From: JAHRAW01 sp965243285
GTDB taxonomy: Bacteria; Pseudomonadota; Gammaproteobacteria; Arenicellales; Poriferihabitantaceae
Reading direction: 5' to 3'
Assembly: GCA_965243285.1 (NCBI GenBank)
Contig: OZ251537.1
Span: 496,001 to 560,000 of the forward strand
Length of the DNA stretch: 64,000 bases
The position numbers and the translations under genes were made by a program. The notes under the pieces are model-generated. The model saw only the letters and a list, made by a program, of their open reading frames with translations, searched no databases and was not told the DNA's origin. Every line of letters begins with the position of its first letter. Position 1 is the stretch's first letter. Positions 1-8,955 of the stretch are shown here, one piece after another.

Positions 1-2326
1 TCAGCGTGGCCGCCATATAAGCCGCCGGGTGGCGCGCCTTCAGCCACGCGGTGTGATAGGCGACCATGGCATAGGCCACGGAATGCGATTTATTAAACCC
101 GTAACCGGCGAATTTTTCCATCAAATCGAAAATCGTGGCCGCCAATCTGGCCGCCACGCCACGCGCCACGGCCCCGTCCACGAACACGGTGCGCTGGCGC
201 GCCATTTCGTCGACCTTTTTCTTGCCCATGGCGGCGCGCAGGAGGTCGGCGCCGCCCAAGGTGTAGCCGGCCAAGGTTTGCGCTATCTGCATGACCTGCT
301 CTTGATAGACGATGACGCCGTAGGTGGGCTCGAGAATCGGCGCTAAATCGGCGTGCGGATAGGTGATTTTTTCGCGGCCATGCTTGCGGTTGATGAAATC
401 CTCCACCATGCCGGATTCCAGCGGGCCCGGGCGATACAGCGCCACTAACGCCACCAAATCGTCGAATTTATCCGGCTGCAGGCGCACGATTAATTTTTTC
501 ATGCCGCTGGATTCCAACTGAAACACCGCCGTGGTGGCGCCGCGACGGATGAGGCTGTAGGTGTCGGGGTCGTCTAGGGGCGTTGCCGCCATATCCAACG
601 GCGGCTCGCCGGCGCGGGTTTTTTGCGCATTTATCATGCTCACCGCCAGTTCAATGATGGTGAGGTTGCGCAAGCCCAAAATATCGAATTTGACCAAGCC
701 GATGGCTTCCAAATCGCCCAAATCCAACTGCGTGAGCGCTTGGCTGCCGTGGGCGGTGGCGTACAGCGGGGTATATTCGGTGAGGGTTTGCGGGGCGATG
801 ACCAGCCCGGCGGCGTGCTTGCCGGCGTGGCGGGTGATGCCCTCTAATTGCTGCGCGTTGTCGAGCAATTTCTGCACCTCGCGGTCTTCGCGGCAGCGCT
901 GGGCGAGGGCGTCTTCCTCCGCCAAGGCGGCTTGTAAGGTGATGCCGATGCGCGCCGGAATCAACTTGGCGATTTGGTCCACTTGGCCATACGGCAGGCC
1001 CATAGCGCGCCCGACATCGCGAATCACCGCCTTGGCCGCCATGCTGCCGAAGGTGGTGATTTGCGCCACTTGCGCGGCGCCATAGCGCTTCGCGATGTAG
1101 TCGATAACGCGCTCACGGCCGTCTACGCAAAAATCGATGTCGAAATCCGGCAATGACACGCGCTCGGGGTTTAGGAAGCGCTCGAACAGCAGCCCGTAGC
1201 GCAGCGGGTCGATTTCGGTGATGCCAAGGCTCCACGCCACTAACGAGCCGGCGCCGGAGCCGCGTCCGGGGCCCACCGGAATGCGCTGTTTTTTCGACCA
1301 CGCGATGAAATCGGCGACGATCAAAAAATAGCCGTCGAAGCCCATGTCGGCGATGATGCCGAGTTCGCGGTCGAGGCGAGCGCTGTAATCGGCCGCATCC
1401 AAATCACTGCCCATGCCGGCCGCCGCCTGGCGCTGCGCCAATCCGGCTTGTGCCTGGTCGCGCAAGGTTTGCCCCACTTCATCGGCCGCCGCATCCGGGT
1501 AGGCCGGCATAAAATGCTGCTCGAACTGAAAGAACAGATTGCAGCGCTGGGCGATTTCCACGGTGTTGGCGATGGCGTGCGGAAAGTCGGCGAACAACGT
1601 CGCCATCTGCTCGGCGCTGTGCATAAATTGGCGCGGGGTAAAGCGGTGGGCGCGGCGTGAATCGTCCAAAGTGCGCCCTTCGTTTATGCACACCCGAATC
1701 TCATGGATGTCGAAGGCCTCGGCTTCGATAAATTCCACCCGACTGGTGGCCACCAAACCGACGCCGCGCGCCGCCGCTATCTGCGCGGCGCGCTGAATGT
1801 AATCTTCCTCGCCGTTGTGGCCGATGCGGCTGAGTTGGAAATACAACCGCTCGCCGAACAATTTTTGGTAGCTATCCACCACGCCATCGGTGGCCGCTGC
1901 GGCGCTGGTTTTGGCGAGCGGACCGTCATGCTCATCGAACAACACCAGCAAGCCTTCGTGCTGGCGCGCCAATTCGTCCCACTTCACCACCACCTTGCCG
2001 CCTTGGGCGCGCATCCAGGCGGCGGTCAAAAATCGGCTTAAATTACGATAGCCGCCAATATCGCAACACAACACGATAACGCGGTCGACCGGCCCGCCGA
2101 GCAGCGGATTCTCCACCCACAAATCGCACCCGACCAGCGGTTTCACCCCCTTATCGAGACACGACCGATAAAACTTGACCACGCCGTGCATATTGGAGGC
2201 ATCGGTCAACGCCACCGCGCCCTGCCCCAACCCCGCCGCCGCCGCCGCCAACGCATCGATGCGCACCACGCTATCCACCAGGGAATATTCGGAGTGCACA
2301 TGGAGGTGTACAAACTCAGTGGGCAT
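1..2326 (-). CDS. dnaE: DNA polymerase III alpha subunit, 3' end outside window
   Basis: Replicative polymerase catalytic subunit. Reading the complement from the ATG at 2326 gives an open frame of 775 codons that runs off the window's left edge, so only the N-terminal two thirds is present. The PHP domain opens the protein (HLHVH at residues 7-11). The polymerase active-site motif PDFDIDF, with its two catalytic aspartates, is near residue 391, matching the position in E. coli DnaE. Further on come the GSMAAKAVIRDVGRA and KFDILGLRNL stretches typical of the family. It is the last gene of the uppS-to-dnaE cluster, downstream of rnhB with a spacer of degenerate short repeats. No lesion is visible in the part present. 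Identification is secure. Confidence 0.96.
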   Translation of the reverse strand, partial: MPTEFVHLHVHSEYSLVDSVVRIDALAAAAAGLGQGAVALTDASNMHGVVKFYRSCLDKGVKPLVGCDLWVENPLLGGPVDRVIVLCCDIGGYRNLSRFLTAAWMRAQGGKVVVKWDELARQHEGLLVLFDEHDGPLAKTSAAAATDGVVDSYQKLFGERLYFQLSRIGHNGEEDYIQRAAQIAAARGVGLVATSRVEFIEAEAFDIHEIRVCINEGRTLDDSRRAHRFTPRQFMHSAEQMATLFADFPHAIANTVEIAQRCNLFFQFEQHFMPAYPDAAADEVGQTLRDQAQAGLAQRQAAAGMGSDLDAADYSARLDRELGIIADMGFDGYFLIVADFIAWSKKQRIPVGPGRGSGAGSLVAWSLGITEIDPLRYGLLFERFLNPERVSLPDFDIDFCVDGRERVIDYIAKRYGAAQVAQITTFGSMAAKAVIRDVGRAMGLPYGQVDQIAKLIPARIGITLQAALAEEDALAQRCREDREVQKLLDNAQQLEGITRHAGKHAAGLVIAPQTLTEYTPLYATAHGSQALTQLDLGDLEAIGLVKFDILGLRNLTIIELAVSMINAQKTRAGEPPLDMAATPLDDPDTYSLIRRGATTAVFQLESSGMKKLIVRLQPDKFDDLVALVALYRPGPLESGMVEDFINRKHGREKITYPHADLAPILEPTYGVIVYQEQVMQIAQTLAGYTLGGADLLRAAMGKKKVDEMARQRTVFVDGAVARGVAARLAATIFDLMEKFAGYGFNKSHSVAYAMVAYHTAWLKARHPAAYMAATL

Positions 2327-2470
2327 GGGGCGGCGATGGGGGCGGTGGCCGGCAGTACGGGTGGGCGAATTGGGCGACGATTTAGGCGAATTGGGCTAAA
2401 TTAGGTGAGTTTGGCGATGATTTAGGCGAATTCGGCGATAAATCGAGCAACTTGGGTGCTCATGTGGTCA
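2327..2470. repeat. Degenerate GGCGAATT-type short repeats between rnhB and dnaE
   Basis: The spacer consists largely of variants of a 10-12 bp unit such as GGCGAATTGGGC and GGCGATGATTTA. A similar pattern recurs upstream of efp (58,230-58,320) and in several protein-terminal low-complexity tracts. It does not resemble the TIR-bounded elements. No function can be assigned. Confidence 0.6.
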
Positions 2471-3085
2471 TCATGCGGGGCGCGAAATCGCCGCCGCCTG
2501 GATGATGGGCGATTCGCCGGCCAACACCCGTCGCACCGGCGCGTAACTGCGACGGTGGTGGATGGTGACGCCGTGGCGCGCCAGCGCCGCGATGTGCTGG
2601 CGGGTCGGATAGCCCTTGTGGCGCTCGAAACCGTATTGCGGATGCGCCGCGCCGAGCCGCCGCATGCACCGGTCGCGCGCCTCTTTGGCGAGAATCGAGG
2701 CCGCCGAAATTTCCGCGTGCCGGGCATCGCCGCCGATGATGGCTTGCGCCGGGCAAGCCAGTACCGGCAGTTTGTTGCCATCCACCAAGGCCTTATGCGG
2801 CGCGATTTCCAGCGCCGAAACCGCCCGTTGCATGGCCAATAAACTCGCTTGCAGGATGTTGATGGCGTCTATTTCGGCGACGCTGGCGCTGGCCACGGCC
2901 CAGCACAAGGCGCGGCGCTTGATCTCCCCTTCCAGCCTTTGGCGACGCGCCGCCGATAATTTTTTGGAATCATCTAACCCGTCGATGGCGTCATTGGGGT
3001 CGAGAATCACCGCCGCCGCCATCACCGGCCCGGCCAGCGGCCCGCGCCCGGCCTCATCCACCCCGGCCAGCAGTGTTGTCGACAT
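2471..3085 (-). CDS. rnhB: Ribonuclease HII
   Basis: Removes RNA from RNA-DNA hybrids and single ribonucleotides from DNA. The start at 3085 is chosen because it places the catalytic DEAGRGPLAGPV motif (Asp10, Glu11) at the usual distance from the N-terminus; the upstream in-frame ATG at 3169 would add 28 residues with no family likeness. Other conserved segments are LDDSKKLS, VDGNKLP and EISAASILAKEARD, which carry the remaining acidic metal ligands. Length is 204 aa, normal for RNase HII. It sits between lpxB and dnaE as in Pseudomonas and E. coli, presumably cotranscribed. Confidence 0.95.
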   Translation of the reverse strand: MSTTLLAGVDEAGRGPLAGPVMAAAVILDPNDAIDGLDDSKKLSAARRQRLEGEIKRRALCWAVASASVAEIDAINILQASLLAMQRAVSALEIAPHKALVDGNKLPVLACPAQAIIGGDARHAEISAASILAKEARDRCMRRLGAAHPQYGFERHKGYPTRQHIAALARHGVTIHHRRSYAPVRRVLAGESPIIQAAAISRPA

Positions 3086-3196
3086 AGCGCCTACTATTTT
3101 GGGGGATGATTCCGTCGATGGATGAGGTATTCGGGCATGAAAATCAGCGCCGCTATCGACGCCGCCCATAAAACAAGCAGCGCATGCCGGCTGATG

Positions 3197-4360
3197 TTAG
3201 GGCGCCGAATCCACCACCTGCAGCACCGCGGCGGCGGCGGCGGCGTTGGCATCGAGTTTTAACTGGCGGTGCAGGGCCGCGAAATGTTGTTCGAGGGCCG
3301 CGGTTTTTGCCGGGTCGCTCAACAACGCCTCGGTTTCCCTGGCGATATTGGCGGCCGTGGCCTGGCCTTGGATGAGTTCGGTGACCATGGGCCTCGGCAA
3401 TAATTGGTTGGGCATGGCGTAATGCTCGGTGTGGCGCAGGCGCCGCATCAGCCAGTAGCTGGGGGCCGCCAAGCGATACACGACGAGGTGCGGGCGGCGC
3501 AGCAAGGCCGCCTCCAAGGCCGCGGTTCCGGATGCCAAAATGGCCACATCGCAGGCCTCTAACGCCAGGCGGGCGTTGCCGTGTACGGTGCGCACCGGCA
3601 GCTTGCCGAGCTGGCAGCAGCGCGCGAATTCGTCCGCCGCCGCGGCGCCGGCAAACGGCAAGATGAAGGTGGCGCGCGGGCGGTGGCGCAAAATACGGCG
3701 CGCCGCGGCCAGGAAAATGCGGCCGTGGCGGCGGATTTCACTGCGCCGGCTGCCGGGCAACAGCGCTATCAGCAACCCCGCATCGCACCCCAAACGGCGG
3801 CGCGCGGCGGCGCGATCTGGGGTCGAAATTTGATCGGCCATGGGGTGGCCTACGCAGGTGACCGGCACCCGGTGGCGGCGATAATAATCGGCCTCGAAGG
3901 GAAACAGCGCCAGCATGTGGTCGATGGCGCGGCGTATTTTGCGGATGCGGTAGCCGCGCCACGCCCACACCGTGGGGCTGACATATTGGATGCAGCGCGG
4001 GCGGCGACCATGAGCGCGTTTCAGGCGCCGCGCCAGCGACAGGTTGAAATCCGGCGCATCGACGCCGACGAACGCGGCCGGTTGCGTGGCCTTAATGTGC
4101 GCCAGCAGGCGGCGGCGGATGTTGAGGATGTCCGGCAATTTGCGCCACAGGCCGTCCAGCCCGATAACGCCGATGCGCTCCATGTCGAACAATATGTCGC
4201 AACCGGCGGCCGCCATCATCGGCCCGCCGACGCCGACGAAACGGCTATGCGGGCGCCGGCGGCGGATGGCGTTTATGAGCCCGGCGCCCAGCTGGTCGCC
4301 GGACGGTTCGCCGGCGACTAAGGCAATGCTCACCTCGCCCCGAGTGTCACGGTGGGTCAC
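3197..4360 (-). CDS. lpxB: Lipid-A-disaccharide synthase
   Basis: Condenses UDP-2,3-diacylglucosamine with lipid X to form the lipid A disaccharide at the inner membrane. The family N-terminus IALVAGEPSGDQLGAGL and later VSPTVWAWR, LPGSRRSEI and GTAALEAALL segments are present. I chose the GTG at 4360: it overlaps the lpxA stop by four bases (GTGA), a classic coupling arrangement, and gives 387 aa against about 382 in E. coli. An in-frame ATG at 4408 would overlap lpxA by 52 bases, and a GTG at 4333 is also possible. Part of the lpxA-lpxB-rnhB-dnaE segment. Confidence 0.95.
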   Translation of the reverse strand: MTHRDTRGEVSIALVAGEPSGDQLGAGLINAIRRRRPHSRFVGVGGPMMAAAGCDILFDMERIGVIGLDGLWRKLPDILNIRRRLLAHIKATQPAAFVGVDAPDFNLSLARRLKRAHGRRPRCIQYVSPTVWAWRGYRIRKIRRAIDHMLALFPFEADYYRRHRVPVTCVGHPMADQISTPDRAAARRRLGCDAGLLIALLPGSRRSEIRRHGRIFLAAARRILRHRPRATFILPFAGAAAADEFARCCQLGKLPVRTVHGNARLALEACDVAILASGTAALEAALLRRPHLVVYRLAAPSYWLMRRLRHTEHYAMPNQLLPRPMVTELIQGQATAANIARETEALLSDPAKTAALEQHFAALHRQLKLDANAAAAAAVLQVVDSAP

Positions 4361-5142
4361 GGCGCGCGCCGAATGATGCCGCGTTTGGAGCGCCGCAAAA
4401 AATCGCACAGCAAGGCCACTTCGAGGCTGGCGGAATCGAGATTTTCGATGGCGGTGATGGCGGCGTGGATATCGAGACCGCTGCGATACAACAATCGATA
4501 GGATTTTTTCAGCACCGCCAGGGTGTTTTCGTCATAGCCACGGCGCCGCAACCCTTTGTGATTGATGCCGTAGGGGGCGGCCGAATTGCCGGCCGCGACC
4601 ACATACGGCGGCACATCTTGGAAACACACCGCGCCGATGCCGGTGATGCAGTGCGCGCCCACCTGGCAGCGCTGATGCACCAGCGAAAAGCCGCCGAGCA
4701 CGGCGTAATCGCCCACCTCCACATGCCCGGCCAGGCTGGCGCCGTTGGCGAACACGGCGTGCCGGCCGATGCTGCAATCGTGGGCGATGTGGGCGTATGC
4801 CATGATGAAATTGTCGCAGCCGATGGTGGTGACGCCGCGCCCGTCGGCGGTGCCGCGATTGAGCGTGCAATACTCGCGAATAGTATTGCGGTCGCCGATT
4901 TGCAGGCGCGTCGGCTGGCCGGCATAACCTTGATGCTGCGGCTGCTCGCCGATGGAACAGAATTGAAAAATGCGATTGTCGACGCCGATGGTGGTATGGG
5001 CGCGCACGATGACATGCGGCCCGATGGCGGTGCGCTCGCCAATGACGGTGTCCTTTTCGATGAGCGAGAAGGCGCCGACCGACACCCCCTGGCCGAGTTG
5101 GGCGCCGGATTCTATGATGGCAGTGGGGTGAATCAGACTCAT
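4357..5142 (-). CDS. lpxA: Acyl-ACP--UDP-N-acetylglucosamine O-acyltransferase
   Basis: First enzyme of lipid A synthesis; transfers a 3-hydroxyacyl chain to UDP-GlcNAc. Hexapeptide repeats of a left-handed beta helix fill residues 1-180. AYAHIAHDCSIG contains the catalytic histidine (His121, equivalent to His125 in E. coli). The C-terminal helical domain follows. Length is 261 aa, one residue from the E. coli enzyme. Its stop overlaps the lpxB GTG. Upstream, where fabZ normally adjoins, about 1.2 kb of repeat DNA intervenes, so transcription from the fabZ side must cross it or lpxA has its own promoter (inference). Confidence 0.97.
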   Translation of the reverse strand: MSLIHPTAIIESGAQLGQGVSVGAFSLIEKDTVIGERTAIGPHVIVRAHTTIGVDNRIFQFCSIGEQPQHQGYAGQPTRLQIGDRNTIREYCTLNRGTADGRGVTTIGCDNFIMAYAHIAHDCSIGRHAVFANGASLAGHVEVGDYAVLGGFSLVHQRCQVGAHCITGIGAVCFQDVPPYVVAAGNSAAPYGINHKGLRRRGYDENTLAVLKKSYRLLYRSGLDIHAAITAIENLDSASLEVALLCDFLRRSKRGIIRRAP

Positions 5143-5323
5143 GTTGGCGGCGGGCGGGCGGTGGCGGCGAAGCCGATGGCGGGGTGGCGGGGATTATGAC
5201 CGGCGGGGGGATTTTGCGGGTAGAGATTTGGCGGAAAAGGGCGTGCTATCCGCGAAAAATCACGGGCAAGCGCGTGCCATCGGGATGATTGCAGCAAAAA
5301 TGACGCGATTTATACTTAAAAAC

Positions 5324-6318
5324 GGGATTTATATATCTAAATCTGCACGGTGGGTTTGGTTTTGCTTTTGATGTTGCTTTTGCTTTTGATGTTGCTTTTG
5401 CTTTTGATGTTGCTGTGGCTGTTAAGGCTTTGCTCCACCCTATCTTTTTGGGGGTTATATACCTAAATCTGCAGTTCGATTGGCGTTTTTTTGAGGTCAG
5501 CGACTGATTTAGGGGAAGCGACTGATTTAGGGGAGCTGCTTTTGCTTTTGGCTTTGGCTTTTGGCTTTTGGCTTTGGCTTTTGGCTTTTGGCTTTGGCTT
5601 TTGGCTTTTGGCTTTTGGCTTTTGGCTTTTGCTTTTGGCTTTTGGTTTTTGGTTTTGGCTTTTAACGTTTTACTCCCCCCCGTGCTTCATCTGGGGGGAG
5701 TCAAATCAGGCGGCTTTATCGCCTGATTTGGTGGGGGGGCTGTTGATGTTGGTCTTTTTGCTTTTGCCTTTAAATCTTCAGCTCATTAGCCTAAATGAGG
5801 AATGAGGTAAAAACCAACAGCCAAATCAAAAGCCAAGTCAAAAGCCAAAATCAAAAGCTAAAATCAAAAGCTAAAATCAAAAGCCGAGTCAAACTCAAAA
5901 GGCCCCCCACCAAAACTAGCAGCGAAACGTTAAAAGCGAAAAGCGAAAAGCGAAAAGCGAAAAGCCAAAGCAACATCAAAAGCAACCCCTCCCCACCAAA
6001 TCAGGCGATAGAGCGGCCTGATTTGGCTACCCGCCGAAGCAGCCCACGCCTGTCGGCGCGGCTCTGCTTTGACTCCCCGCCCAACGGGGAGTAAGAAAAA
6101 GCCCAAAAGCCAACAGCAATAGCCAAATCAACAGCAACAGCCAAATCAATAGCAACAGCCAAATCAATAGCAACAGCCAAATCAATAGCAACAGCCAAAT
6201 CAATAGCAACAGCCAAATCAATAGCAAAAGCAAAAGCAAAAGCAAAAGCAACCCCCTAACTCATCCGCTGACCTCAAAAAAACGCCCATCGAACTGCAGA
6301 TTTAGGGCTATAAACCCC
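5324..6318. repeat. Composite mosaic repeat block between lpxA and fabZ
   Basis: Non-coding block made of at least two copies of the window's main repeat family. A left end (GGGATTTATATATCTAAATC) starts at 5324. A second left end starts near 5452, inside what would be the first copy. A right end complementary to these closes at about 6318. Between them are T/G-rich TTTTGGC runs (5540-5650), the ACTCCCCCC/GGGGGGAGT stem and the AAATCAGGCG/CGCCTGATTT stem near 5680-5740, then GCCAAAA-type runs on the right half. A 17-18 bp unit containing AGCAACAGCCAAATCAAT is tandemly repeated at 6110-6225. No 8-bp target duplication is evident, consistent with a rearranged composite. Confidence 0.85.
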
Positions 6319-6330
6319 TTTTTTATGCCC

Positions 6331-6765
6331 TCAGGCTTCGCGATAGGTGAATAGGATGTCGGCGGTGGCGCACAGCACGCCGTCCACCGAGGCGACGCCG
6401 GTGCATTTCCAGATGCGGCGTTTGTAGTTGGTTTGCGTGGTTTCGATGCGCAGTTGGTCGCCGGGCTCCACCGGGCGGCGGAAGCGCGCTTTATCAATGC
6501 CGGCGAATAAAAAGATGATGTCGCCGCCGGGCTGTTCGGTCAGCCCTTGGCTTGCCAGCAATGCCGACGCTTGGGCGATGGCCTCGAGAATCAGCACCCC
6601 GGGGAAGACCGGGCGGGCCGGGAAATGCCCTTGGAAAAAAGGCTCGTTGACGGTCACATTTTTGATTGCCGTGAGGGCCACGCCGGGTTCGCACGCCAGC
6701 ACTCGGTCGATGAGTAAAAACGGATAGCGGTGCGGCAGGATGGCGCGTATTTGGCCGATATTCAT
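6331..6765 (-). CDS. fabZ: 3-hydroxyacyl-ACP dehydratase FabZ
   Basis: Dehydrates 3-hydroxyacyl-ACP in fatty acid elongation. The hot-dog fold signature is clear: LPHRYPFLLIDRV near the start, then GHFPARPVFPGVLILEAIAQ, giving the catalytic pair His47 and Glu61. The start at 6765 is preferred because a GCAGGG Shine-Dalgarno-like sequence precedes it and it gives the normal 144 aa; an upstream ATG at 6861 would add 32 unrelated residues. It follows lpxD in the usual order and is separated from lpxA by the repeat block. Confidence 0.96.
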   Translation of the reverse strand: MNIGQIRAILPHRYPFLLIDRVLACEPGVALTAIKNVTVNEPFFQGHFPARPVFPGVLILEAIAQASALLASQGLTEQPGGDIIFLFAGIDKARFRRPVEPGDQLRIETTQTNYKRRIWKCTGVASVDGVLCATADILFTYREA

Positions 6766-6790
6766 CACCCTGCCAGGGCTTGATTCGCGC

Positions 6791-6917
6791 ATGGTCGATG
6801 GGATTTTAGGGGGGATTGGGGCGGCGGCGGTGTGGCGCGGAAAAACGCATGATTCGACCATAAACGATGGAGATTTTAGGGGGGATTGAGCCGCCCGGCG
6901 GCGCTGTGGCGCGGCAA
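6791..6917. repeat. Imperfect ~50-bp direct duplication between fabZ and lpxD
   Basis: Two related copies, roughly 6791-6840 and 6867-6917, share GATTTTAGGGGGGATTG followed by a GGCGG..GTGTGGCGCGG tail. The spacer is otherwise featureless; the copies differ by several substitutions and small indels. Confidence 0.55.
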
Positions 6918-6927
6918 TAGTCGGCCG

Positions 6928-7953
6928 TTAGGTTTTGGCGGCCAGGGCTTTGAGTTGCGCCGCCCATTTATCGAGGCGGTGGATACGGGCTAATGTTTTC
7001 GCCCATTTTGCGGCCGGTTGGGCTGGCAGCATGGAGGAATAAGCGCCGCCGTAGGGGAGCGAGGCGGCGACGAAACTATCGGCATTTACGGTGACCTCGT
7101 CGGCGATTTCCAAGTGGCCGAGAATCGCGGCGCGCCCGCCGAAGCGACAACGCTTGCCGATGATGGCGCTGCCGGCGATAGCGACGCAGCCAGCCATAAT
7201 CGTATCATCGCCGATTCTGGCGTTATGGGCGATTTGGATGTGGTTGTCGAGTTTGACGCCGTGGCCGATGACGGTGTCATCCAAGGCGCCACGGTCTACG
7301 GTGGTGTTGGCGCCGATATCCACATCGTCGCCGATTTTAACCCCGCCGAGTTGCTCGATGCGCGTCCAGCGGCGCTCGCCGGCGGCGCCGTGGTGGTGCT
7401 CGGCATAGCCAAAGCCGCTGGCGCCGATAACCACCCCGGCGGCTAGGCGGCAACGCGCGCCGATGACGCTATACGCCACCCGCGCCCCGGCCGCTAATAC
7501 GGTGTCGACTCCGATAACGCAGTCATCGCCCACCGCAACATGGCTGCCGATGCTCGCCCCGGCCGCGATGCGGGCGCGGGCGCCGATGACGCTATACGCG
7601 CCGAGCCGCGCCGTCGCATGCACCACGGCGGTAGCGTGCACCACGGCGCTGGGGTGGATGGCCGTGGCGGCGCTGTCCGGCGGCGGCGCAAACAAGGCGC
7701 TGGCGCGGGCGTAAGCCAGATAGGGGTCGTCTACTATCACCTTGTGGCGCGCGAATAAGGCACCGTGCTCGGCGCGCACTAGCGCCGCCCCGGCGGCGCT
7801 GGCGGTCAGCCGGCAAGCCGCCGTCGAGCCCACATAAAACACCAGCGAATCGCCGCCGGCATTGCTCAAACTGCGAATGGCGCGCACCCGAAAGTCGCCG
7901 TCGCCCTCGATGCGCCCGCCGGTTGCCTCGGCGATGCGGTGCAGCGCTATCAC
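6928..7953 (-). CDS. lpxD: UDP-3-O-acylglucosamine N-acyltransferase
   Basis: Third step of lipid A synthesis: adds the N-linked 3-hydroxyacyl chain. An N-terminal uridine-binding domain (about residues 1-100, with the LVFYVG segment) is followed by a long hexapeptide beta helix. LDNHIQIAHNARIG near residues 235-248 carries the conserved histidines of the active site. GASGFGYA near 178-184 is also characteristic. Length 341 aa equals E. coli LpxD. Gene order skp-lpxD-fabZ is standard. Confidence 0.97.
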   Translation of the reverse strand: MIALHRIAEATGGRIEGDGDFRVRAIRSLSNAGGDSLVFYVGSTAACRLTASAAGAALVRAEHGALFARHKVIVDDPYLAYARASALFAPPPDSAATAIHPSAVVHATAVVHATARLGAYSVIGARARIAAGASIGSHVAVGDDCVIGVDTVLAAGARVAYSVIGARCRLAAGVVIGASGFGYAEHHHGAAGERRWTRIEQLGGVKIGDDVDIGANTTVDRGALDDTVIGHGVKLDNHIQIAHNARIGDDTIMAGCVAIAGSAIIGKRCRFGGRAAILGHLEIADEVTVNADSFVAASLPYGGAYSSMLPAQPAAKWAKTLARIHRLDKWAAQLKALAAKT

Positions 7954-8347
7954 GGCCGCCGGCGCATGGTTTCAGCCGCTGCGATGGCGGCGTCTTCGCC
8001 CATCGCCGGCCCAGCATGGCAAGACCTTTTATTGAATTGTCGACGGCGGCGAGGGCGACCGGAATCAATCGCCGGTTTTGCCATGTGCATGGTCCTTTGG
8101 ATGAACATATTTACGCGCCGCGCCTGGCGGTCCACTTCAGAAGCCCTATCGACCACAGACATATCGACCACAGCCCGCGCTCCGATGCCAGCCACATGCT
8201 ATCGGCGTCGCTTGCGACATGCGACCGAGTGCTATCGACCACGCCGTTTATCGACCACGCCGTTTATCGAAGTATCGGCCGGCGCTCAAAGCAGCGACCA
8301 TTAACCACCGCTTTTGCCGCCCGCCCCCTGCCGTCGCCCGCCAGCCG
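7954..8347. other. Spacer between skp and lpxD with short tandem repeats
   Basis: About 390 bases with no credible gene. A 16-bp unit (TCGACCACGCCGTTTA) is exactly duplicated at 8235-8250 and 8251-8266, and related TATCGACCACA units lie at 8146-8180. I see no terminator or RNA structure. Such a long gap inside this cluster is unusual, since skp and lpxD are normally nearly adjacent. Confidence 0.5.
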
Positions 8348-8887
8348 TCAGTTATCGGCCGGTTGCTGGTGGCGGGTGGTGAGTTCGGTCAGCACATTTT
8401 CGGTGAGGTCGATATTGGCGCTGGCGTATACCACTTGTTGCAGCACCAAATCCAGCTCTTGTTGTTTGGCCACGGCGATGATGGCTGCGGTGATGAGTTT
8501 CTCGAGTTTGCCGAGACCGTCGTTGCGGCGGCGCGCATAATCTTCGTTATAGGCGCTTTCCTCGCGCTGTAGTTGGCGCTTGAGTTCGCGTAATTCGCGG
8601 GTTTTGGCTTGCAACTCTTCGGCGCTCAACAGCACGCCCTCTTTTTGGATTTCGGCTTCCTGGGCTTGGAATGCTTCGAATTTGCCGTGCAATTCACGGC
8701 TGCGTTCGGCGAATTCGGACTCCAGCAACTTCAGCTCGTCCATGCCTTGGGGGGACTGGTTGATCAAACGGCGGGCATCCACATAGCCGATGCCTTCGGC
8801 CGCCGCCATAGCGGGAATCGCCAGTGCCAGAGTCGCGGCCAAGATGCGTTGTTTAAGGCCAGTGGGGTTGGGCGTTGTGTTCGTCAT
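8348..8887 (-). CDS. skp: Periplasmic chaperone Skp/OmpH
   Basis: Periplasmic trimeric chaperone that carries unfolded outer-membrane proteins to the Bam machine. A signal peptide is visible (hydrophobic LAATLALAIPAMAAA, cleavage near residue 31). The mature part starts with GIGYVDARRLINQSPQG, as in OmpH-family proteins, then a long charged region rich in E, K, R and Q forms the predicted coiled-coil tentacles (about 55-140). Length 179 aa is typical. It is encoded directly after bamA, as in most gammaproteobacteria. Confidence 0.93.
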   Translation of the reverse strand: MTNTTPNPTGLKQRILAATLALAIPAMAAAEGIGYVDARRLINQSPQGMDELKLLESEFAERSRELHGKFEAFQAQEAEIQKEGVLLSAEELQAKTRELRELKRQLQREESAYNEDYARRRNDGLGKLEKLITAAIIAVAKQQELDLVLQQVVYASANIDLTENVLTELTTRHQQPADN

Positions 8888-8955
8888 GCGGGCTAATTTT
8901 AGGGTCGATGGGTGGGAATTTGTGGTCGCATCGCGGCTGCTTGGGGCGCGACCGC

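Noticed and set aside
4361..4408. Upstream ATG for lpxB
   Set aside because: It would overlap lpxA by 52 bases. The GTG overlapping the lpxA stop by four bases gives the normal protein length.
5680..5745. Repeat-element hairpins as rho-independent terminators for flanking genes
   Set aside because: The stems are strong but are not followed by T-tracts in the direction of the neighbouring genes, and the hairpins occur in both orientations.
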